Assembly (NCBI GenBank): GCA_036924285.1
Contig: JAYKYS010000008.1
Coordinates: forward strand, 10,176,501-10,240,500
Source: Asterella californica
Taxonomy: Eukaryota > Streptophyta > Marchantiopsida > Marchantiales > Aytoniaceae
Length of the DNA: 64,000 bases
Direction: 5' to 3'
The notes below the pieces were generated by a model that was not told where the DNA came from, did not search any database, and saw only the letters and a list, made by a program, of their open reading frames with translations. How positions within the stretch are numbered: the first letter of the stretch is position 1; the number at the start of each line of letters is the position of its first letter. Both the position numbers and the translations under genes were made by a program. This document shows positions 45,190-56,519 of the stretch, piece by piece.

Positions 45190-47360
45190 CTAAAAATAAA
45201 ATTTTCCAATATTGAAAAATGTATTTTTTTTAAGTAGTAACGATAAGATCAATTAAAGAGAATTGTACCTTGCACAATTATCTGATATTTACAATAGACA
45301 TTAGAATTAAAATGAGAGATTCTAACGTATTACTACGTCTCAAAGCTACCACACAGTACAACTCAACACTGAAGTTTTAACTTACTGTTATCATACAAGA
45401 GCTTTTTTATGAGGTTTTAACTACTTGAAAAACTCTTTTTCCAAAGATTAGTACTAAAATTCTAATATCTATTTAAGCTTATTATTCTATATATTTTATA
45501 GAGATGTATTTAATTAGATTATTTCTATTTATAAGTTATAACTCAAAGTGTTTAGGAAAATATGAACTCTTAGACTATTATTTAACCTCTAGATAGTCTA
45601 GTGTCATTTTTACTATCTCATAGTACAATCACAAATTTCAGATAAATTATATATGATCAGAAGTTTGGAAGTATTATATATTTATCGTAAAAATTATGTG
45701 GATATAATTTTCTTTAGTATTAGTACTAAAGCAAAACTATATCCACCTAATTTTTAATAGACTTCTGATAATAATGGTTTGAATAAGTTTTATGCCAAAA
45801 AGAAATTCTTTTATTATTGACATTAATATATAAAACTCAATCGAGATAAACAAAGATCTAGTAGAAACAGCCGCTTATGACAACTGAGTATCCGCTCAAG
45901 GATAGAGAACTCAACTTTGAATTTAAAACTCAAGTATTTCAGTTGAAGGTAAATTGGACTATCTTTTGCTTTAGTTTTATTTTATTAACTAATATTGACT
46001 ATTATTGTTGAATGAACTTCTTGAGATAAGTATAATTCAAATATTGTTCTAAACTATAGCTTATAATTTTTAAAAACCGGTGATGATTTTCTATGTATTT
46101 CTCTTAAAATTTACAAATCTTATCACAGTTTTTAGATTTCTGCGCTCTTTAGATTGCAAGTACAGCTGGATTAAGACCTTCATTTACAAAGCTTTTATTA
46201 GATAATAGATTGCGCATGATATGGTAGATAAATTTCAAATGATCTCCTTGAGGACTAGAAAACGGTCGGTTAGATATGTTATTATGATATATTGATATTT
46301 TTAATTAGTATTTACTTCTAGTTCCTACAATAAATTTCTTTCTCTTATATATTATATTATCGCTATACACAAGGTAGATTTTATTGAGAAATGCGATGTT
46401 ATTGCTCTTTAAACACTCGTCTAGCCCATTATCTTGTATACGTACTGATATCATGTCAAAAAGGCATTCTACTGTAACAGCTCTGTTATTTTATTCAATA
46501 ATAGTATATATTCATCAAATATAAATGATATTTGACTTCAAATTCGATATTCTTTCTAGATAATTTATAGGACCTACCGCTTCACGGGAATTCCGAGAGT
46601 TTCCAGTCAGTCGGGATTAGGAATTCAGGCGTGTATATTCACGGGTAAACATGCTACTTTATTACTTGGTTGAATTAATGTCTTTTTGCTAGTGAGTTAT
46701 GTCTGGGCCATTATGTGCGGTTAAAGCTAAAATTGAATTTTCTGTAGTTCAAATATTTCTAGAATTTCTGTATAACACTTATGTCTTTTGTCTTTTTCCA
46801 TAAAGAAAGCGGGCAAAAATTTCATATTACACGCATATCCATCTCTACATCATTTCGCAAGACAAGCAGTAGAAATTGTATATATCCAGAAAATAATCAT
46901 TTAGACCCAAAATCTCATAGAAATATTACTTTAAAATGTATGTTCTTCAGTATTTGGTCGTCAAGAACTTTTGCTGGAACTTTACTACATCTTGTGAAGT
47001 TTCTACGTTTCTCTATATACTTATATGTCTACCCAATAAGCGACGCGAGGAATAACTGACGGATGGAAAGACCCCTATCAAGCCGAACAAGAGGACAAAG
47101 GGACCCAAATGGCCAACCACCTGACACCCATAAGGTGAAGAAGAGTTCTGGGGTCGCCCACCGTTATTCAAAGCGGTTCTCGGGAAGTATTTTTGAGATA
47201 ACCGGTGGTTTCCCGGCACGGACTGGCATCACCGGTAATTTGTAAAGGTTATGGGAAACGGCTTCGTGTTACGAATATTGAGAGTACTAGTTTCATTTTC
47301 TACTCGATAATTTTCCGACTTTTTCCTCTAAACCTTCGTAAATTCACATTTTCAACCGGA
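45190..47360. other. AT-rich intergenic DNA
   Basis: No recognisable coding or RNA gene. The GC-richer patch at 47,040-47,240 has short frames on both strands without known motifs. Confidence 0.5.
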
Positions 47361-47370
47361 ACTCATTACT

Positions 47371-47473
47371 CTATCTGCCGGACTCCCTCCCTGTCTCCCC
47401 AAGTGACCTGTACTTCTTCATGGTAGGAGCTCGTGTACACGGAAGGCCGTAAGTTCGTAACATATAAAAGAAT
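47371..47473 (-). CDS. Candidate last exon of the unknown multi-exon gene
   Basis: The exon begins after an acceptor (TTTAACAG at 47,474) and reads FFYMLRTYGLPCTRAPTMKK to a TAG at 47,373-47,371. The preceding candidate exon ends in phase 2, and this exon continues in the correct phase for 34 codons including the stop. That agreement is the main support. The product is not recognised. The second open frame in the same exon (ending VRQIE) is an alternative. Confidence 0.35.
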
Positions 47474-47550
47474 CTGTTAAAGTTACATCCCATTCAGCAT
47501 GTTAGAGGAGTTCAGGATGCCATTATGCGAAAGCACACTTTCTGGCATAC

Positions 47551-47705
47551 CTCGAAAACGGATCTCTTCTTCTCCTCTCTTCGGGCTCGATTACTTGGTC
47601 ACCGTTGACATGGTTGTAGTACCAGGACAAGCGGATGTGGTAACCGCTAACTCCGAGCACAACGCTGAACGACTGTTTCACCAGGAGCAGAGTAGAAAGG
47701 GAGTA
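47551..47705 (-). CDS. Candidate exon of the unknown multi-exon gene
   Basis: It lies between acceptor CTACTACAG and donor GAG|GTATGCC. It reads 51 codons including FSVVLGVSGYHIRLSWYYN and VIEPEERRRRDPF, without a stop. The composition is protein-like and unlike the AT-rich flanks. The phase does not fit the preceding candidate exon (47,884-48,251), so an exon may be missing between them or the gene is damaged. No family is recognised. Confidence 0.4.
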
Positions 47706-47883
47706 CTGTAGTAGCTAAAGACTACGCACCACAAGTCAGTTTTCACGGTCCGAGTGATGCCAATGTCCCATCAGTAACGCAGTAGGAAAGGAGAGATCAC
47801 GTACCGCAAATCTCTTGTCAGAGTTTCTAAGCAATCCGTCCGTCATCGATCAGGCTTTCGATGCTGAGCGTGCAGTTACTTAC

Positions 47884-48251
47884 TCATCGTCAAAACCTAG
47901 GGTGGTGATATCGGGCGATCTGGGTACTCCGGGAGGCCAGTTTTCGTCTCCGTCCGGTCGATCCAGTCCTTCCGTCAAACCCTCTCCACGGCCGTCGGCG
48001 AAGAAAGTCCCGTCGGGCATATTATTGGCCATGGAAACATCGAGTAGCAGCGGTAAATCCAGACGCTCGTCAGGATATCTCTCATCCCAAACGATTTCAT
48101 AATTTATCTCCTGGAGGGTTCTAAGCACAAAATGCTTCTTCTCTTTCTTTATAAACTCCAAGAACAAGTTCGTTTCCCTTATCAATGTCAGCCTTCGAAT
48201 GTAGTCCTCTACTATTATATCTAACTGTTTAACATTCAAACACAAACTCTT
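47884..48251 (-). CDS. Candidate exon of the unknown multi-exon gene
   Basis: A long open minus-strand frame includes VKQLDIIVEDYIRRLTLIRE, NLFLEFIKKEKKHFVLRTLQ and WDERYPDERLDLPLLLDVS, and ends GFDDE at a perfect donor (GA|GTAAGTAAC). The apparent stop TAA is part of that donor, which argues for an exon and against a small stand-alone gene. There is no good ATG at the start. The acceptor is probably GGGGTAG near 48,252. The first half looks helical and charged, the second acidic and Gly/Pro-rich. The function is unknown. Confidence 0.45.
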
Positions 48252-48259
48252 CTACCCCG

Positions 48260-48800
48260 GTTAGTTATTATTGAACTTGAAGGTTTAGAGGCTAACTCAT
48301 GGTCAGGAGTAACGTATATAGGTTGGTATTCTCATTGCCATTTTTCTAGTTAACGTTTAAGGGCAAGTCTTTGTCTCCCGCATTTCGGTACTGGATGGAA
48401 GGCTCAAATTGGGAATCAAACATATACGTGATTATATGCTAGAGTATATATGATGATGCTTACAAGTAAATCAGTTTTCTACGAGTTCGTTAGTGCTTCA
48501 CTAATTAACCTCAGAGTCTAACCTTTGATGTTAACTCTTATGCATGTACAGGTTTCCATTCGTGATGTTTTTCCTTATTAACTAATATAACCTTGTTGTT
48601 AGTTTTTCTGAATGAAGGCATTCATGATCTACATTTGCTATGTATCTGAAATGAATGACAATTTGGAAGGCTTTTTCTCTGTGTTTGCAATATTGCTCTA
48701 GTATAACTTACAAGGCTCGGTTATAAACCACACAAGGAAATTATGGATTCTGTTCTTCTCTTCTCTGATCAGGCATAAAAAGAGCATTATAGAAAAGCAA
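48260..48800. other. Probable intron or intergenic sequence
   Basis: AT-rich, without open frames of interest, between two exon candidates of the unknown gene. Confidence 0.35.
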
Positions 48801-48802
48801 TA

Positions 48803-49046
48803 TCAATATAGAATATCACCAGAGTAGTACTCTAGAGCAAAAAGCATTTGAAGAGGAAGGGAGTTGCAATGGGGATATCCTGGATTAGGATTTACATCTA
48901 CATGATGCTGTCCTTGCGATCTCGCCACGGCCATCCATCCCATCATGGTATGTGCTGGAATATGCGCAGACTGTGTCACTTCCGGGTGTTTCTCCAACCA
49001 CACCCTGAACTCATCGCAGAAGTCATCGCCACATCCATGTCAGATC
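48803..49046 (-). CDS. Candidate exon of the unknown gene, with a frame break
   Basis: After an acceptor ATTACAAG the frame reads KDLTWMWR and hits TGA. One base-shift away, DDFCDEFRVWLEKHPEVTQ continues open through HIPAHTMMGWMAVARSQGQ and CNSLPLQMLFALEYYSGD to a TGA at 48,803. The two halves look like one protein broken by an indel near 49,025. If so, the gene is a pseudogene or this allele is damaged. No domain is recognised. Confidence 0.35.
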
Positions 49047-49109
49047 CTTGTAATTTAAAATATTTTTATTCTTTACTTGTATTAAAAAGTAAATATATAA
49101 CTGAATGAT

Positions 49110-49990
49110 AAACGTTAAAAATAATACGATATCGAAGTCCAGAGAACACACAAAAACCCAAAGACATTATATAAACAAGTGCGGTCACCCTCTCTTCTTT
49201 AATTAATCACAACCTCCATTTTGTTAACGTTGCAGTTCTTCTTCATGTCAGAAGTTGCCGGAGTTTATATCTGGTGAGTGGAACATTTACATGTCCGCTG
49301 GACCAGGTCTCCTTGTGATCCTTGTGATATCATGGTCTATACTTTTATATTCTTTTGGGTTGGAAATTTTATATTCTTTTGGACAGGAATAATATAAAAG
49401 CGTAAAAGATATTGGTGGGGCAGGAATAACTAATAAGACGATCGCAGGGGCAGTTGGGTTCAGTTAGGTGGTTCGATGGTTATACTTAAGGTTAAGTTCA
49501 TTATAGTATGACTCACTCAATATGGCCGAATGGCCCTTGGACTGCGTCGTACTGCATTTCTTCTTCTTGTACCAAAATGAATGACGTCCCATTACGCCAG
49601 CCACTTACGGCAGCTGCCCAATCGTTTAACTTTTTGGCTATCTGCAGTCCAACAAAATTGAGTGTAACAGGTAACTGTCACCTAGCCCAGAAAACGATCG
49701 AAGAAACTACAAGCTTCAAGTGGGGAATGAGCCTCAAGATTTAGTTACACATCCATTCACCTCATTACACTACGCGACTCACAATCTTCACAGTTTTCTC
49801 CTCTGACAGAACTCTGAGAAAAGATCATGAAGGGAATGATCTCATGATCAGGACAAAAGGTAAGTAAGTATTGGATCCACTCCACGGATTCCAGAATCTG
49901 CAAAGTTCGTACTGTCCAAATTGATGCAGGCGTTTAAATAGAACATTCCATTCACACTCTCGGCAGAGATTGCATTCCTGTGATGACTGG
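49110..49990. other. Probable intron or intergenic sequence
   Basis: Only short, low-content frames on both strands. No RNA gene seen. Confidence 0.35.
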
Positions 49991-50004
49991 TTGAACTTAC
50001 TTAC

Positions 50005-50230
50005 CCCTGGATAGTCTAGTCCTGTGCCATACTGGAACTCCAGTAGCCGCTCCCTAGAAAGCACACAGTTGTACTGTTTTCCTGCTACATGCTCTTCTCC
50101 GTAATGGTGTAGCCAGGAACTGCGAACACCGCCAATACATTGTCATAAGGCTTGTCGACCAACTTCATTGAGTCAAATAAACTGGCCTTGGCATTTACAT
50201 GAGGCCTAACGTTAGGTATTTCATGTCTAA
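50005..50230 (-). CDS. Candidate exon of the unknown gene, with a frame break
   Basis: It runs from acceptor GGTCAG to a perfect donor (CAGGG|GTAAGTAAG). The first part reads NVRPHVNAKASLFDSMKLVD, then NVLAVFAVPGYTITEKSM and a TAG. Removing one base at about 50,090 lets it continue as EEHVAGKQYNCVLSRERLLE and FQYGTGLDYPG up to the donor. Both halves are protein-like, so a one-base insertion is the simplest explanation. It could be a sequencing error or a disabling mutation. Confidence 0.4.
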
Positions 50231-50239
50231 CTGACCTTG

Positions 50240-52140
50240 TGGCAACTGCATGAATCGACTTCTACAATCTGCTGCTTCTACTTTGAAAGCGAGCTAAATG
50301 ACTTGAATTGGCTCAGATGATGAGTCCGACCTACAGTTCCACATTCTGCCAAATCTTGAATCTGGAAGGCATGATTTCACATATATATGATACTGTCAGA
50401 CAGAGATGTTTGAGAGGCGGAAGCTGAACGAGGTAAAACTACGGTGACTAAGGATTTCGCATTTATCAATTTCTCGTCAGTAGACCGTTGCTCGGAAGTT
50501 ATGCCGGCGAGAACGACGTTCGATTCTAGACCGAAGGCTGATGAGGAAGGAAAGGAGGAGAAGAATGAATAGACACAGAAGACTCGAAGACTTCAAACTC
50601 GACTTCAAATTCCGATGAAGAACAAGCAGAGGAAGGAGGAAAACGAAGATGTTAAGTAACGATTAAGATGACGCAAGAATGTAAGTAATGAACGAGAGGG
50701 GGCAAGCATTACTTAAAAATGTTCGATCATTGGCACAGGCAGAACCCACTCGCCTGCGTTGTTAGAAGATCTAGGAATGAAGCTAAGAGCGACCGCGGAT
50801 CTTTTTGTGACAGCATTGCAACAAATTGCATTACTGATCAGTTTAAATGACCATTGTAACAGAGTTTTCCAAGTTGGCTCACATCCACCACTTACTAGAA
50901 CAAATCGTTGTGTTCTCTAGACCATCTCCACTGCTGCGGCTGTCCGTTTATAAATGGCATAGTAAATCTGACGTACGTAGTAACCGCCACTGTAATCGCC
51001 TGTCCGAAAAGCAACAAACATCATCATGAGCATGATCCTGAACCACAACCTTCGAATTCCATGACTTCGTAGGACATATCTGCAAGACAGAAATTAAAGC
51101 GAACAAAAGTTGAGTCCTGAAGCTACTTTTCCCCCAACCTGGACGGTCAATATATTGCTAATTTCAACTCATTGACAGCTTGACTGGAGGTCCGAGGATG
51201 AACTAGCTCAGCAGTTGGTAAACACTACAGATGAAACTCGATCGGGCCAAAAGCTGGACAGTAAATAGCGATTTCCAGAAGTTAAGACCCCTCAAATTGA
51301 TCTAGACAATGAAGAGTATCATCAAACCGGAAAGCTTCGCAAGCCTAACACGGTCAAACCTGCACAGATGTAACGCACCCACCGATCGATGCACGTAGGT
51401 TGGATTTTATCACTCTCAACACGCGTACGAAGCATCTATACCAATTGAAACCCTAATAACTGCTTACGGTATTCTAACCATGTTAGAGAATGCCGTAAGC
51501 ATTCAACAATAGCGTGATTGAAAAGAGATGTGATCACTTTACATGGTTACATCTTGTAGTGACAAGCTTACCGAAAGAGTCACGAGGAACTTAGTTGCAG
51601 AACTGTGAAGGCTATTACGTCTTTTCGATCAATTGCAGACTGAGTGCAAGTGCATCGTCCTGTGGTAAGTTACTAACTAGTTAAACTTAATTAACCGTCT
51701 GCATGATTATAGACTGAGTTGGAATCTTGAAACTGCAGTAAAGAAGACATGCATGGCTTGACACTTGAAGGTAGATAGTTAACTGCAGGTGCTCAAGGGT
51801 TTCAAACATCAAATTACACGATATGACTGCCGCCAAGTGTACATGTAATGCCCTGGATTCATGAGTTCCAACGATCAATGCATGATTCAGATATCAAGAA
51901 GATCAGCATATAGATGCGGAGTTATGCATGCTTCATGATCGATATCCCTTAAGTTTATCTAGCTTCGAATTGTTTCTACATTTCCTCAGCAAGCAGTGAA
52001 GCATCAAGCAGTTGCTTCCAAAGTTCTTTCTAATACTTAAATTACTGTAGCAAAAAGATTAGTATAAGTATTGCTTTTATGATTCTAGAACGTTAACTCT
52101 CATCTCTTTCTCATCATTAGGGAAGTCCTTGAACATCCGG
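50240..52140. other. Probable long intron
   Basis: No supported coding frame. It includes a strong short hairpin at 51,461-51,502 (listed separately). Confidence 0.35.
51461..51502. other. Imperfect inverted repeat (hairpin)
   Basis: TGCTTACGGTATTCTAAC is followed after a short loop by TTAGAGAATGCCGTAAGCA. The stem has about 17-18 pairs with a mismatch and a small bulge. It is too short on its own to call a microRNA precursor. Confidence 0.55.
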
Positions 52141-52237
52141 ATCAGATCCTAGAAGGAGGTAAAGATAGATTGAAGAGGTCTGAAGTACTTAAGCCCATTT
52201 GGGAAAAGTTTGAAGCATGATCAGAAAACCATCTTAC

Positions 52238-52492
52238 CCGCTTGAAGAGGTTCGGGTGCCTCTGGTCAGTACACATAACTCCGAGTCTCCTCTTCCAGCA
52301 CTGGCAGCCAATCTGATTTTGGTCAAAATAGGCACATATGACAGTCTCCCTACGCGTGGTCTCTCGACCGTCCGGACCTGGTACCGTAACGGTATAGTTA
52401 TAAGGTTGATCTACATGCTCATCAAGTATCTGATTTGGAGGCTCCTTCATCCAAACACGTAACAGATCACGGAGTGTCAAATTCCATTCCAC
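52238..52492 (-). CDS. Exon of the unknown multi-exon gene (85 codons)
   Basis: The exon starts after acceptor CGCTTCTAG and ends at donor CGG|GTAAGATGG. It is exactly 255 bases and phase 0 at both ends. The large exon upstream also ends in phase 0 (MDEIT|GTACGTAGT), so the two join cleanly. It reads VEWNLTLRDLLRVWMKEPPN, QILDEHVDQPYNYTVTVPG and RETVICAYFDQNQIGCQCW, then ends HPNLFKR. Four Cys (CAYF, CQCW, VMCTD) might bind metal, but no known pattern is evident. Confidence 0.55.
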
Positions 52493-52503
52493 CTAGAAGC
52501 GTA

Positions 52504-52613
52504 TTAACAAATACATACGGGTACTAGAGGGAGTCTAATGTAAAAAAGTAAAAGTGTGTTAACAAGCACATACGGGTACTAGAGGGAGTCTAATGTATAA
52601 AAATAAACGTGTA
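52504..52613. repeat. 55-bp direct repeat, two copies
   Basis: TTAACAA followed by ATACGGGTACTAGAGGGAGT starts at 52,504 and 52,559. It lies in the intron just upstream of the 85-codon exon. Confidence 0.85.
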
Positions 52614-52619
52614 CTTTTC

Positions 52620-53530
52620 TCTGTTTTGAGGTGTTGATTAATCTACACCTCAGATCATCATCCTACTTCTACATCATTAGATCTATTAAATTTGATTTTT
52701 TATACATTTATCGATTTTGTTTACTCTTTAAAGATTCAAAATAAAACTATTTAGACCTCCTCTAGTCAAAGTACCCATACCCACTCAAAGTAAAGTAAGG
52801 TTCATCCTCGATGCTTTCTGACCGACTGGGTCATAAAATGGTCTATTGCTCTCATCTCGCTATTCCACAAGTTCACCACTAATCTCAGTTCCGAGTCCGA
52901 GAATCGAACTCCATTTTGTTTCTTTGCACACTTGGGATGTGACCTTCAAACTAGGTGGCAGTCATACCCCGAAAATTGACATGGCCACCAAAGATATGGA
53001 CCAGGTACACTTTGGACTACTTCTCGGGTAGCTACTACCTTCACTTGCAAAGTTAGATTGACCTGTTGCCTAGAAGAGAATTTAAGCTACATGCAAGGTC
53101 CAACATATTGTCCGGCAGAGCGGTTTGAAGCAATTCGTGTTGTAGTTCGTTCACACGTACCACACGTACAAGTTCCTTGCTTAATTTATGCTTGCGGGTC
53201 GGGACGTTTGTGCACATCTCTATGCCAATCGCATGCTTGCTTGCTAGCTTACGAAAGTTCATTACTAGGATATCCGGGCCCGTTGTTATGTTTCAAACAT
53301 GTTTCTACAACAGTACTGCAGACGTTTAGCAAGGATTTTGACCTAGCATTAAGACGAAGTCCAAACAAAAGGGTTTAGAAATTAGTGCATTCACCACTAC
53401 TTGTGACTGAACCTTGGGATTGTACGATCCATGAAAGGTTTATTCGAATTCTGGTCAAATAGGTGGTGTAAATGTAGGAACCGGTTAGAACATGTTTGAT
53501 TTCTATGGTGCAGGTTTGAAAATTTGGACT
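52620..53530. other. Probable intron between the main exon and the 85-codon exon
   Basis: It is bounded by donor GTACGTAGT (53,536) and acceptor CTTCTAG (52,493). The main open frame runs some 54 codons into it, but that tail is AT-rich and unlike the exon. Confidence 0.45.
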
Positions 53531-53536
53531 ACGTAC

Positions 53537-56309
53537 TGTGATCTCGTCCATAATCCTCAACACCTTATTGAGTACAAGCATCGCGATCCGAGAATGGTCA
53601 TTAGGCCACATCTCACAGATCATGCCGGCATACTCGTCACCCAGTAGTTTTCTTGCCATCGTTGGCATTCTCGTGACAGCAGTAAACTGCTTATAATGAG
53701 CAACGGTCTTACGTAGTCGATTCCGGAATAGCACCTCATGTAAATTTGCACTTCCAGCTCGATACCTTCCATCACCGCCGAAGTCTTTTGGAGGTGCACG
53801 TGGTTGTGGATCTTGTTTTCCTGTACTGAAGCCGAGGAGTAACTCCGCCTCGTCCGCTTCTTCTTCAAGTTCCAATGCATGCAGATCCTCGTTTACAATC
53901 GCCAGCATTGATTCATATTCCTCTGCAGCTCCACGGCCGCCTTCTCGGTCTGCACTACCAACTCGTTGCCTTTGGGCTGGAGGTGGTTCGAAGTCCTGCT
54001 CACGTGCTCGTATTCGTCCTGGCGCTGCAGGTTCTGGACCAGCAACTCGTTGCCTTCGTGCTGGAGGTGATTCGAAGTCCTGCTCACGCGGTCGTGATCG
54101 TCCGGCCATATTTCCACCTGGTGCAGCCCGTGCGTACCCAAAGAGGTCTCGGGCTATCCGGCTGAAACGTTTGTCATCTGCTTGTATACCTTGCCGGATA
54201 GCAATGCGTGCGCGCTCGTTGGCATGTGGATCGGAAGCCAGTGGGCAATGCGGGTCTCGATCGCGAGCACCATCCGGTCCGAATAAACAGGCCTCTTGCT
54301 CGTGCCCGGGGCGCTTGTCTGCGGCGCTTGTCTGTCCTTCTTCCACTTCCATCGCACCCGCTTCTTCGGCTGCTTGTTGACCAGGATCTGCCCAGAATTG
54401 ATTCAGTATTCTATCGAACTGTTCAGCAGCTACGGGGTGCATCAGTCCTCGAGTACCAGCTGCTTCTGCTCGTTGAGCTTCAGAAACAGTCGGTGCAGCC
54501 CTCTGATCGGGAGAAGGAGGAGGAGTAGAAGCTTGCACTTGTGCTGCGCCATCAACCAGTTTGGTTAACCGGGCTAAAGCTTGAGGACTCTCATTCTCCT
54601 TATAGTTTCTCCTGCCGTAATCTGCAGCTCGAGCCGCGTCGCTGTCCAAGCGCGTTACGTTTCTCTGAGCATCGTGGAGGACAGGTATCTCTGCTGCTCG
54701 TAACCAAGGAACGAACTCTGGTAGGATATGTCCGTGCTCGTTGATAATACCGAGTCTATGCAATTCTGCAATTCTCTGGGGATTGAACTGTCCGGACGCG
54801 TCGAGGAGACCGTTTTTCAGACCCTGAACTTTGCGAGCGACACTGGGCGACAAACGTCCCAGATCAATATTTTCAGCTGGGGACGGTAGACGTAGAAGTT
54901 GCTCAGCTGCCAAGAAAGGTGTCCTCTGCTCAATTCCTGAACGAGTCTCCATTGCTATCTTGTTCCAAGAAGCCCATTCTCTTCCCAAGCCAGTGGTTCG
55001 CATGGATCGGCCGTCGTACACGCCAAGATATGCTTTCTGATCAGCGTCGAAGACGATGGGGATTTCCGCTGCCTTGAGCCACGGAATGAATTGTGGTGAG
55101 ATCTGGTCCGACTCATTCAGCACACCAAATCTACGCAAATCCACGATTCCTTCTTCTCGAAAGCTGTCTGTGCCAGGATGCATGAGCTCTCTTCTTAGTG
55201 CCTCTAATTTTGTAGCCACATCTGGTGGGACTATTGTGCTGCTTATGCTTATACCCCCAGACAGAGTTGGCAAGCCTCGAAGTTGTTGGACCGGGTGTTC
55301 ACCGGCTGCCGTAGGTCTGGGCGGAGTCTGATTATGCTGCGGAGGTGCCCCTCCCACCCCGGAAGATGATGGCTGTGCAGTAATTTCGTGGCCGAGGTAT
55401 GCAGTCCCGTCCGTCCTGACAAAGCATGGTAACCCCGATAGCTGTACCCATCCGACAAAAGTCGGTTTGATCTGATCGTTTTCGTTGATGATCCCCGATC
55501 GATATGCAGATGCAAGAGCTGTGGGCCTGAAATGGCCTCGCTCATCCAGTAGATGCTCCTTCAGATCCTTGAGAGCGGCAGCGACCTCAGGCGAAACTAG
55601 TACGTCTCCAGCACCTCCCGCTGGGAGCTCCGGGGCTGGGCGATTTTGGAGTAGTTGAGCTGGGCTTCTACTCATCTCTTGAGCTTGTGGTTCGCGTTGT
55701 TCTAGGGATTGGACGTGCACCCACGGGGCTGGAGTATCTCTTCGGGGTACTCGAGACCCGGGTAACAGGGGTCCAGGGGCGAAAGCCCCCGTGGGAGATC
55801 GAGCGTTGGGGGCTGGCTGAGGGATCCCAATTGCTTCGAGCCTCTCAGCGTGTGCTCTCATGGCCCTATCTGTACGGGAGGCGTGCATGGCTTGTCTCAT
55901 GTTTCCTTGCATGAGCTCATTGGGGTCTCGGTTCGGGCTGCGCTGACGTTGCGTTCTGCCGGATGCTTCCTGAATTTGCTCTCCGCTGGATACGAAGTCA
56001 TTGAGTTGAAGACTTACTGGCACTTGCCCTGCAAGATATGCCTGCGGATTCGGAACTGAGGGAATGCGATCCAACATCGTCCGCATCACTTCTGGGCCTG
56101 GCGCTCTGCTGACCCAATTATTTGGGTCGGGACCCATTCGCTGGGGCGAAGCACCTCTGGGCGGGGCCGGTTCCTGTTGAGTTTCGTACTCCGAACCTTG
56201 TCCACCCCATGATCGAGGATCCTGTTGGACTCCGCGAGGTGGTGAGGCGCCTCCCACTCCATGCTGTCCGCCAGGTCCTCGTTCAGTAGAACCGCGGTTT
56301 GGTGACCCC
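53537..56309 (-). CDS. Main exon of an unknown gene: Pro/Gln/Arg-rich protein with three novel ~70-residue repeats
   Basis: The minus-strand frame is open from a TGA just before 56,326 to beyond 53,537. No ATG starts it, so I infer an intron ending CATGCAG at 56,310, with a matching donor AA|GTGAGT at 56,511. The first in-frame ATG is otherwise codon 63. The N-terminal ~230 residues are Pro/Gly/Gln/Arg-rich and disordered. Three related domains follow at about 245-313, 367-436 and 493-562. Shared features are a (S/P)PxVAxxL start, GIINExDQIxPxF, a WLxAAEIP-like motif and a final YLG. Then come an acidic helical stretch, two copies of REQDFExPPAxRQRV (746-791), which look like nuclear targeting or binding motifs, and a helical end (VAHYKQFTAVTRMPTMARKL, WPNDHSRIAMLVLNKVLRI). 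The frame is intact for about 930 codons. I do not recognise the family. Localisation in the nucleus is a guess from the basic motifs. Confidence 0.65.
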
Positions 56310-56511
56310 CTGCATGGCGAGAGCACTCAGTTACTGGATTCATGTCAACTGCTACCCATGCCGAGAAAGAGAAAGAAACAGCATGCAAGCGGGCATAAAA
56401 AGCGACCCGAGATTGTATGTACTCAGAGTTTAAGTTCGGTAAAGCTCTGTAAGGTGCATCAGGCAGAACCAACAAATCAGCTGACCCAAGCTCTCCAAAA
56501 TATGGACTCAC
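56310..56511 (-). other. Candidate first intron of the unknown gene
   Basis: It has donor GTGAGTCC at 56,511 and acceptor GCCATGCAG at 56,310. Joining preserves the reading frame as RLGTKGSPNRG, but no ATG is found in the short upstream open stretch. The true first exon is therefore further upstream, or the start is an internal ATG. Confidence 0.4.
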
Positions 56512-56519
56512 TTGGTGCC

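Noticed and set aside
53375..53536. Final 54 codons of the long frame in the unknown gene
   Set aside because: They follow a good donor site, are AT-rich, and the next exon joins in phase without them.
56324..56326. GTG as start codon of the large unknown protein
   Set aside because: In a nuclear gene a GTG start is unlikely, and a stop lies directly before it. An upstream intron or an internal ATG is more plausible.
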